Shown: one piece after another, positions 1 through 4,354 of the stretch
How the letters are laid out: each line of letters begins with the position of its first letter
Numbering within the stretch: position 1 is the stretch's first letter
NCBI GenBank assembly: GCA_041477005.1
Contig: JBGOUJ010000353.1
Span: forward strand, 1 to 8,206
Direction: 5' to 3'
DNA: 8,206 bases
Origin: JBGOUJ01 sp041477005
GTDB taxonomy: Bacteria; Acidobacteriota; Terriglobia; Bryobacterales; JACQDG01
The notes under the pieces: model-generated
The model's input: the letters and a program-made list of their open reading frames with translations, nothing else
Database searches by the model: none
What the model was told of the DNA's origin: nothing
Program-made: the position numbers and the translations under genes

Positions 1-1
1 C

Positions 2-697
2 CACGTCGGCCGCCTGGGCGAGTATGCGGCGCAGGCGCTCGGCGAGGGCATGGTCGGGCTGGTGACTACCAATAACCACGGCGGCGGCCAGGTGCTGTCG
101 CCGTTTGGAGGGGTGGCGCGGCGCCTTTCCCCGAGCCCGATCGCCATAGCCGTTCCCGGCGGCCGGGATTTTCCGATTGTCCTCGATATGACCACCAGCG
201 TGGTCGCGGAAGGAAAGGTCCGGGTGAAGCGGGCGCGGGGCGAGAGGCTGCCGGAGGGGTGGATTCTGGATGCGGCCGGCCGGGCCTCGACCGATCCGGC
301 TGATCTCTACGGCCCGCCGGTGGGGAGCCTGACGCCGCTCGGCGGCGCGGCCGGGCACAAGGGCTTCGGCCTGGCGTTCCTCATCGATATTCTCTCCGGC
401 GCGCTGGGTGGCGGCGGTTGCAGCCGCCCGGATCCCCCGCCGCTGCGCGGCAACGGCGTTTTTTTGCAGGCCATCGATCCGGCGGCGTTTGGGGCCAAGG
501 AGCGCTTCGGCGGGGAAGTGGCGGGGCTGGTGGACTACGTGAAAAGCTCGCCGCCCGCGCCGGGCTTCGATCGCATTCGCGTCCCCGGGGAAGTGGAGTA
601 CGAAACCAAGCAGAAGCGCCTGCGCGAAGGCATCGAGATCGAGGAAGACACCTGGCAGAAGCTCCAGACGGCGGCGGTCGAGCTGGGATTGAAGTAA
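2..697 (+). CDS. LDH2/malate-lactate dehydrogenase family oxidoreductase (C-terminal 231 residues, 5' end outside window)
   Basis: The open frame runs in from the left edge, so the start is not seen. 231 residues are present, where the family is usually about 330-350. Family marks seen in order: the HVGRLGEY segment at the very start (family active-site/NAD region), GLVTTNNHGGG, a proline-rich SPSPIAIAVPGG loop where many members have TNP, then FPIVLDMTTSVVAEGKVRVK, a PEGWILDAAGR segment, a DP-type loop, PLGG...GHKGFGLAFLIDILSGAL, and a tail ending TWQKL. These are hallmarks of the NAD(P)-dependent 2-hydroxyacid dehydrogenases of the Ldh_2 family (malate, L-lactate, ureidoglycolate, sulfolactate and related substrates), which are cytoplasmic. 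The substrate cannot be told from the sequence. The next gene starts 16 bases after the stop on the same strand, so co-transcription is likely. Family assignment is firm; the exact enzyme is not. Confidence 0.9.
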   Translation, partial: HVGRLGEYAAQALGEGMVGLVTTNNHGGGQVLSPFGGVARRLSPSPIAIAVPGGRDFPIVLDMTTSVVAEGKVRVKRARGERLPEGWILDAAGRASTDPADLYGPPVGSLTPLGGAAGHKGFGLAFLIDILSGALGGGGCSRPDPPPLRGNGVFLQAIDPAAFGAKERFGGEVAGLVDYVKSSPPAPGFDRIRVPGEVEYETKQKRLREGIEIEEDTWQKLQTAAVELGLK

Positions 698-713
698 TGC
701 CGGGGTGGAACTG

Positions 714-1421
714 ATGGATCGCCCGGAGCTGGAGCGGGCAGTCGCCGCCATCCGCTGGGCGCACCGCATCGACCTGGGGCAGGGCATGGTCACGCCCGGC
801 ATCTGGGACACCCCGCAGATCCTCGAGCGGCTGCAGTTGCCGGCCGATCTCTCCGGCCAGTCGGTGCTCGACGCCGGCTGCTGGGACGGCTTCTATTCCT
901 TCGCGGCCGAGCGGCGCGGCGCCCGGCGCGTGCTGGCCACCGACTCCTTCGCCTGGCAACGGAAAAGCTGGGGATCGAAAGACGGCTTCGAGCTGGCCCG
1001 CCGGGTGCTGGGGTCGCGGGTCGAGGACCGGGAGATCGACGTTCTGGATCTGGCTCCCGAAAGCGTTGGCGTTTTTGATCTGGTGCTGTTCCTAGGCGTG
1101 CTCTACCACATGAAGCATCCGATGCTGGCGCTCGAGCGCGTGGCGGCGGTGACCGCCCGGCTGCTGATCGTGGAAACGTTGATCGATCTGCTCTATGTGC
1201 CGGCTCGGGCGCTGGCCTTCTATCCCGGTGGCGAGCTCGATCGGGATGAATCCAATTGGTTCGGGCCGACCCCCTCGGCGGTCGAAGCCATGCTGCGATC
1301 CGTGGGTTTCCGGCGGGTGGAGAGGGTGTGGCCGTCACCGACCCGGCTGCTGCTGTGGCGCGGGATGAGCCTGTTCGGCTCGAAGAGCATCAAGCGAGCC
1401 GTTTTTCACGCGTATAAGTAA
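714..1421 (+). CDS. CmoB-like (DUF1698-type) class I SAM-dependent methyltransferase
   Basis: 235 residues from the ATG at 714. The GTG at 705 is in frame and would add three residues, but a GGTGG stretch at 704-708 sits at the right distance from 714 and nothing similar precedes 705, so I prefer 714. The fold is visible: SAM motif I VLDAGCWDGFYSFAAERRGA near residues 50-70, an acidic ATDSF strand end, a later strand FDLVLFLGVLYHMKHP, and IVETL. The GVLYH and ETL motifs and the TPGIWD stretch before the domain are shared with CmoB, the tRNA U34 carboxymethyltransferase, and its wider family. This protein is much shorter than CmoB (about 320 residues) and lacks most of its N-terminal domain, so the tRNA role should not be assumed. 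Many such short relatives methylate small molecules or glycans. It probably shares a transcript with the dehydrogenase upstream. Confidence 0.85.
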   Translation: MDRPELERAVAAIRWAHRIDLGQGMVTPGIWDTPQILERLQLPADLSGQSVLDAGCWDGFYSFAAERRGARRVLATDSFAWQRKSWGSKDGFELARRVLGSRVEDREIDVLDLAPESVGVFDLVLFLGVLYHMKHPMLALERVAAVTARLLIVETLIDLLYVPARALAFYPGGELDRDESNWFGPTPSAVEAMLRSVGFRRVERVWPSPTRLLLWRGMSLFGSKSIKRAVFHAYK

Positions 1422-1533
1422 GATGGCGCCGCGGCAAGCCGCGCACACCGTGGCGTAAGGGAATCCTGACTAGATCCCTCCGGTAAGTCCCGTTCCAACA
1501 ACAGGAGTCTAGCTGCCCCGGGGCGGCGAGTGC

Positions 1534-1577
1534 CTGCGTACGGCGCCGTACGGCTGCTTGGCGCATTCCGTACGCAG
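1534..1577. repeat. Overlapping inverted repeats able to form two exclusive hairpins
   Basis: CTGCGTACGG at 1534-1543 is the exact reverse complement of CCGTACGCAG at 1568-1577, giving a 10-bp stem with a 24-base loop. The left arm also takes part in a perfect 16-base palindrome, CGTACGGCGCCGTACG, at 1537-1552. The same arm can therefore pair with either of two partners, but not both at once. This could be a switchable RNA leader or a set of operator half-sites for a dimeric repressor. It lies about 58 bases before the start of the Cys-rich protein gene. The sequence symmetry is seen directly; any regulatory role is inferred. Confidence 0.5.
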
Positions 1578-1620
1578 CCGCGCTAGCGGACTTGGATACA
1601 AAACTGCTGGTGTTAGTTTG

Positions 1621-1629
1621 AGGAGGTGA
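1621..1629 (+). promoter_or_regulatory. Strong ribosome binding site fixing the start at 1635
   Basis: AGGAGGTGA matches the anti-Shine-Dalgarno complement over nine bases and ends 5 bases before the ATG at 1635. An in-frame GTG at 1626 lies inside this site and cannot be the start it serves, so the protein begins at 1635. Confidence 0.85.
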
Positions 1630-1634
1630 ATTCG

Positions 1635-2195
1635 ATGGACATCGCAATTTACCTCGCGGCTGCGCTTGTTGTGGCGGTGACCCTCTATCCCGTCGCTTGG
1701 TTGCTGGTCCACACCTATCTGGAATTCCGGGGCGCCCGGGTCGTCACCTGTCCTGAAACCAAAGAGTTTGCGGCGGTCGAAGTGAATGCGAAGCGGGCGG
1801 CCCTGTCCTGCCTCGCCGGCCAGCCGAGCCTGCGCCTGAGCGACTGCTCGCGGTGGCCCGAGCGCGCTCCCTGCGGCCAGGAGTGCCTGCGTCAAATCGA
1901 GCAAGCCCCTGGGGACTGCCTGCTACGAAACGTGCTGGAAAGGTGGTACGCCGGCAAGCGCTGTGTCTACTGCGGCCGGGGGCTCGACCACATAGACTGG
2001 CTCGAACACAAACCTGCCTTGCTCAGCCCGGATGGCCGGACGCTCGAGTGGCAAGAGATCCGCGCTGAGAAAGTGCCCGCGGCTCTGGACTCCCACCGGC
2101 CCGTCTGCTGGAACTGCCACATCGCCCAGACGTTCCGCCGCCTGCACTCGGATCTGGTGGTGGAGCGGCCGTCGCGGGAGCACGTTCGGAGGTGA
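1635..2195 (+). CDS. Membrane-anchored cysteine-rich protein of unknown function
   Basis: 186 residues. Residues 3-27 form one hydrophobic helix, then a basic FRGAR stretch, then a soluble domain. The positive charges after the helix suggest the domain faces the cytoplasm. It has ten cysteines (39, 59, 71, 80, 84, 95, 110, 113, 158, 161), including CGQEC, CVYC and CWNCH. CVYC and CWNC together resemble the two knuckles of a zinc ribbon 45 residues apart; the CPE, SC, DC and CGQEC group could form a second metal or Fe-S site. CWNCH also fits the heme c motif, but a cytoplasmic domain would rule that out. I recall similar unnamed proteins from acidobacterial genomes but know no function. Its stop codon lies in the ribosome binding site of the next gene, so the two are translationally linked. 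The long structured leader suggests regulated expression. Confidence 0.85.
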   Translation: MDIAIYLAAALVVAVTLYPVAWLLVHTYLEFRGARVVTCPETKEFAAVEVNAKRAALSCLAGQPSLRLSDCSRWPERAPCGQECLRQIEQAPGDCLLRNVLERWYAGKRCVYCGRGLDHIDWLEHKPALLSPDGRTLEWQEIRAEKVPAALDSHRPVCWNCHIAQTFRRLHSDLVVERPSREHVRR

Positions 2196-2198
2196 CCT

Positions 2199-2651
2199 AT
2201 GCTTTCGACCAGACTGATCCAGTTGATCGAGGATCAATGGGAGCCGATTGCGGCCAGAGTGATCGGCCAGGTCCGGCACGACCCGGAGTTGGTGGAAACG
2301 CGAAAACTTCCCGAGACGGAGTTGCGCGACTGGGCTCGTGAAATCCTGAAGCACCTCAGCCACTCGCTTTCCGAATCCGGCTACCGGGAGTTGGGCGCGC
2401 GCTATGAAGGGCTGGGCCGGCTGCGCTTTGCAGAGTCAGTCCCGCTGCACGAGGCGGTCCACGCCATCCACATCCTCAAGAACCGGATGATCGAATTCGT
2501 GCGTGATCGGGGGTTCGAGAGCACGACGGTCGAGATTTACGCCGAGGAGGAGCTGGAGCACCGTGTTGGCTGCTTCTTCGACTGGTTGGTCTACCACTTG
2601 GTCCGGGGCTACGAGGGTGAGTGGCGAAAGATCGGAAAGCGGGTCGCTTAA
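2199..2651 (+). CDS. RsbRD N-terminal-domain-like helical protein
   Basis: 150 residues, no signal peptide or membrane segment. The start is fixed by GGAGGTGA at 2188-2195, which also contains the TGA stop of the gene before. The whole chain reads as amphipathic helices: LIEDQWEPIAARVIGQV at 8-24, a DWAREILKHLSHSL helix near 44-57, RYEGLGRLRFAESVPLHEAVHAIHILKNRMIEFVRDRG at about 68-105, and a C-terminal LEHRVGCFFDWLVYHLVRGYE helix. The order and the R-x-G-x-x-R followed by PLHEAV pattern resemble the RsbRD N-terminal domain, the sensory half of RsbR-type stressosome proteins and of some histidine kinases. No STAS domain or kinase domain follows, so this is a stand-alone sensor-like or partner domain. 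Close coupling suggests it works with the Cys-rich membrane protein. The family call is moderately sure; the ligand is unknown. Confidence 0.7.
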   Translation: MLSTRLIQLIEDQWEPIAARVIGQVRHDPELVETRKLPETELRDWAREILKHLSHSLSESGYRELGARYEGLGRLRFAESVPLHEAVHAIHILKNRMIEFVRDRGFESTTVEIYAEEELEHRVGCFFDWLVYHLVRGYEGEWRKIGKRVA

Positions 2652-2670
2652 GAGCCGCCGGCCGGCGAGG

Positions 2671-3081
2671 TCACGGCGCGAGGACGGCGTGGACATCGAT
2701 GATTACGCGCGTCCGGGGCTGATAAACAACCGCGTACCCGTCCATGTACCCCCGTGCGCATCCGGAGCATAGAGACGGCAACCGCTGCTCGATGATGACC
2801 GGAAACGGCCGAATCTTCCTTTCCCAGCCCGGCGGGAGTTGTCCGGTCCGATAGAGCTTCTTTTGGAGACCTGGGGGCAGGCTGCGCGGGCGGTAATATT
2901 CGTGAATGACGCGGATGTCGTTTTCGCGGAAGCAAGCCTCGCCGTGCTTGCGGTGATACTCGCGATCCCAGTCGTCGTCCTTCCAGTGCTTCCGGTCGTC
3001 GTCATCGCGGTGCTTGGCCAGGGCGGTCTGCCCCGTCGACGCGATAAGCCCCGCCAGCAAGAGTAGTATCAATGCCCTCAT
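2671..3081 (-). CDS. Small secreted protein with charged N-terminus and RcnB/CigR-like C-terminal segment
   Basis: 136 residues. The start at 3081 is chosen because AGGAGGGA (complement of 3088-3095) lies 6 bases upstream and because it places a clean signal peptide at the N-terminus: MRALILLLLAGLIAST followed by a likely ALA cleavage site at residues 20-22. A longer open frame to 3174 would bury this signal. The mature part starts with a dense Asp/Lys/His run (24-47), which could bind metal or be disordered. The conserved-looking part follows: EYYRP, two LPPG units (68-71 and 82-85), a CSGC pair (105-108), then GYMDGYAVVYQPRTRVIIDVHAVL. Paired LPPG units and a closing GY-x-VVY...IIDV strand pair are seen in the RcnB/CigR-type periplasmic proteins, so I suggest relation to that group, with modest confidence. 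It converges on the RsbRD-like gene, 19 bases apart. Confidence 0.75.
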   Translation of the reverse strand: MRALILLLLAGLIASTGQTALAKHRDDDDRKHWKDDDWDREYHRKHGEACFRENDIRVIHEYYRPRSLPPGLQKKLYRTGQLPPGWERKIRPFPVIIEQRLPSLCSGCARGYMDGYAVVYQPRTRVIIDVHAVLAP

Positions 3082-3453
3082 CTTTGTTCCCTCCTGCGAT
3101 CGGTCGGAGTTTTGTGTTGGCCCGCGCTCCGCCGGATCTGGCGCGCCTGCAGACCTGCCGCAAAGGTGCGCCACCTACACCGGTACTGCAGGTTCTGAGC
3201 CAAACGCGATTTGTTGAAAAACCAGCAGCTTACAGGGCGCGGCGGAGCGGCAAGCGAGGCGCATTCTACATAGCGGGTAAGGACACTTTACACTGGGGAG
3301 CTCCGACTGGTGCGTCGAGCGCGATGGGGATGCACCGTGTACGCGGCATGGTGTCTACGGGCGCTACTCTACCACTCGGCCGGGGGCCTTCTCTAAGTCC
3401 GATCGGGAGATACCCTGAGGGAAATCCTGCGCGGTCTGTCCTTTGGCAAGTCC

Positions 3454-3490
3454 GGTAGTGGGTCGGCGCCAAACCGACCCGCCACCTACC
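3454..3490. repeat. Imperfect inverted repeat with 7-bp core stem
   Basis: GGGTCGG at 3460-3466 pairs with CCGACCC at 3474-3480 across a 7-base loop. Outside a short asymmetric internal loop, GGTAG at 3454-3458 pairs with CTACC at 3486-3490. No T run follows on either strand, so it is not a standard terminator. It could still end bacterioferritin transcripts or be part of a longer structured RNA; neither is shown. Confidence 0.4.
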
Positions 3491-3523
3491 ATGAAGAAAC
3501 CGGCCGTCATGCCGGCCAGGCCG

Positions 3524-3748
3524 TTACGGCTGTTGATGATCTTCATCCGCTCTTTTCGAGTCTTTCTTCCTCGAACGGGCCGGCAACGGCCACCACACGC
3601 TGGTGGAAGTGCCGCGGCGTTGCGAAGCCGGCTCCCAGACCGGGGTCGAGCGCGGCGATTGCACGCTGACCCGGTGATGCTGAAGCCACGATTTCAGCAT
3701 CCCGCCGTAGCGCGGCGACGGCCTGTTCGAACCGATGTTGACCCTCAT
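3524..3748 (-). CDS. Possible small basic protein downstream of bacterioferritin (doubtful)
   Basis: 74 residues, rich in Ser, Pro, Arg and Trp, with no recognised family. For it: an uninterrupted G run followed by TGA sits 6 bases before the ATG at 3748 as a usable ribosome binding site; the third codon positions of the first 60 codons are about 85% G or C, as expected for genes here; and it follows the bacterioferritin gene on the same strand by 46 bases. Against it: the composition is typical of a wrong-frame reading of GC-rich DNA, and an overlapping frame (3767 to 3543) is also open and reads plausibly but has much lower GC3. A further minus-strand frame (3546 to 3364, starting MKIINSRNGL) overlaps the end of both. 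I list this one as the best of the three. Confidence 0.2.
   Translation of the reverse strand: MRVNIGSNRPSPRYGGMLKSWLQHHRVSVQSPRSTPVWEPASQRRGTSTSVWWPLPARSRKKDSKRADEDHQQP
3676..3701. repeat. Perfect 9-bp hairpin
   Basis: GATGCTGAA at 3676-3684 is the exact reverse complement of TTCAGCATC at 3693-3701, with an 8-base loop. It lies about 95 bases after the bacterioferritin stop (minus strand) and could be a transcript 3'-end structure, though no T run follows. Confidence 0.5.
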
Positions 3749-3794
3749 AGTTCACCCCCCCAGGCATCCGGAACCGGCATTGACGTAGTAAGCG

Positions 3795-4295
3795 CTATTC
3801 CGCAGCCGCCAAACTGCTTTCGGACGCCCCACCGCCAAACGATTGAAGCGCCAGATAGCTCGGACCGAAGCGCTTGACGTTGTCGCGCTGCTTCTCATAC
3901 TGGCTGAAGTGGCCTTCTTCGTCTTTCACCAGTTGCTCGAAGAGTTGCTTAGAAGCAGAGTCCGCGTTGGCCGCGCACTCGAGCGCTGCCTTGTTGTAGG
4001 TTTGGATGCCATCCTCCTCCATTGCCATTGCCTTGGCCAATATGGCCTCCGGCTCGATGATCTTCTCCACCGGACCGGCGGGAACCATTTCCACATCTCC
4101 CTTCAAAAACAGAACACGTTCGGCCACCAGCTCCACGTGACCCATCTCCTGGATAGCGATCCGTTTGAAGAGGATCGAAAGCGGTCCGAAGCCCTGGTCG
4201 TCCAGGTGGAAGTGAAAATACATGTACTGGTGTACTGCCTGCAACTCGTCGGCAACCGATTTGTTCAGCAACTGAATGCTTCTCGCTCTGTCCAT
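3795..4295 (-). CDS. bfr: Bacterioferritin (heme-type ferritin)
   Basis: 166 residues, a four-helix ferritin-like chain slightly longer than the usual 158. All six ferroxidase ligands can be placed: Glu17, Glu50, His53, Glu93, Glu126 and His129, matching Glu18, Glu51, His54, Glu94, Glu127 and His130 of E. coli Bfr. Met51, in QEMGH, matches the Met52 that binds heme b between two subunits, so this looks like true heme-binding bacterioferritin rather than a Dps or ferritin. It should form a 24-subunit cytoplasmic cage that oxidises Fe(II) with O2 or H2O2 and stores Fe(III). The C-terminus has a short Gly/Ser/Ala-rich extension (154-166). The start has GGAGGTGA 4 bases upstream. It lies 59 bases after the 2-oxoacid oxidoreductase gene on the same strand, so it probably shares its transcript and may buffer iron for, or protect, that Fe-S enzyme. 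Confidence 0.93.
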   Translation of the reverse strand: MDRARSIQLLNKSVADELQAVHQYMYFHFHLDDQGFGPLSILFKRIAIQEMGHVELVAERVLFLKGDVEMVPAGPVEKIIEPEAILAKAMAMEEDGIQTYNKAALECAANADSASKQLFEQLVKDEEGHFSQYEKQRDNVKRFGPSYLALQSFGGGASESSLAAAE

Positions 4296-4319
4296 ACCTT
4301 CACCTCCGGTTCCTTATCG

Positions 4320-4346
4320 GGACTCTTGGCGAGCGTACACGAGTCC
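4320..4346. repeat. Inverted repeat between nifJ-type gene and bfr
   Basis: GGACTC at 4320-4325 pairs with GAGTCC at 4341-4346 across 15 bases, in the 59-base gap between the two minus-strand genes and just before the bfr ribosome binding site. It could modulate how much transcript reads on into bfr, or be chance. There is no T run. Confidence 0.3.
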
Positions 4347-4354
4347 GTTCGCGA

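Larger units (their letters stand above)
1422..1634 (+). promoter_or_regulatory. Hairpin-rich leader upstream of the Cys-rich protein gene
   Basis: These 213 bases hold no gene on either strand that I can support. They carry several inverted repeats: a 5-bp stem with a 4-base loop at 1430-1443; AGGGA/TCCCT at 1458-1462 and 1475-1479; a GC-rich near-palindrome at 1512-1527 with a perfect 10-base core; the overlapping CGTACGG repeats at 1534-1577 (listed separately); and AAACT/AGTTT at 1601-1605 and 1615-1619 just before the ribosome binding site. No stem is followed by a T run, so a standard terminator is not evident. I see no convincing -35/-10 pair. The arrangement fits a structured 5' leader or a cluster of protein-binding operators. 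That role is inferred. Confidence 0.4.
3082..3794. other. Gene-poor stretch with clustered hairpins
   Basis: About 710 bases between the secreted-protein gene and the bacterioferritin gene hold no gene I recognise. The left part (3082-3260) is the upstream region of the secreted-protein gene; it contains a nested inverted repeat, CAGACCTGC at 3150-3158 against GCAGGTTCTG at 3188-3197, with AGGTG/CACCT inside at 3164-3176. I see nothing definite in 3261-3450. From 3450 to 3720 perfect short stems follow one another: 3460-3480 (7 bp), 3555-3575 (6 bp), 3590-3606 (6 bp), 3676-3701 (9 bp) and 3703-3717 (5 bp). None has a T run. Several short open frames overlap here in different frames, none with a recognisable protein family. 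Candidates are a structured RNA, a decayed gene, or plain GC-rich spacer. Confidence 0.5.

Noticed and set aside
381..959. Minus-strand 192-codon frame across the dehydrogenase and methyltransferase genes, and another at 790-1338
   Set aside because: Antisense shadows with Arg/Pro/Ala-rich products; the sense genes carry clear family motifs.
2106..2120. CWNCH in the Cys-rich protein as a c-type heme site
   Set aside because: Charge distribution around the single membrane helix puts the domain in the cytoplasm, where heme c is not attached, and CVYC upstream offers a zinc-ribbon partner. The alternative is noted in the gene entry.
2656..2667. A perfect 12-base palindrome between the two convergent genes as a bidirectional terminator
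   Set aside because: It has no loop and no T run on either strand, so it is not a recognisable intrinsic terminator; a perfect GC palindrome this short is expected by chance in such DNA.
3725..3733. GTTCGAACC as the T-arm of a tRNA
   Set aside because: No matching acceptor, D-arm or anticodon stems can be laid out around it on either strand.
3491..3877. Plus-strand frame starting MKKPAVMPARPLRLLMIF
   Set aside because: It has a short hydrophobic start but then runs as Arg/Pro-rich low-information sequence and overlaps the end of the bacterioferritin gene on the opposite strand; no ribosome binding site precedes it.
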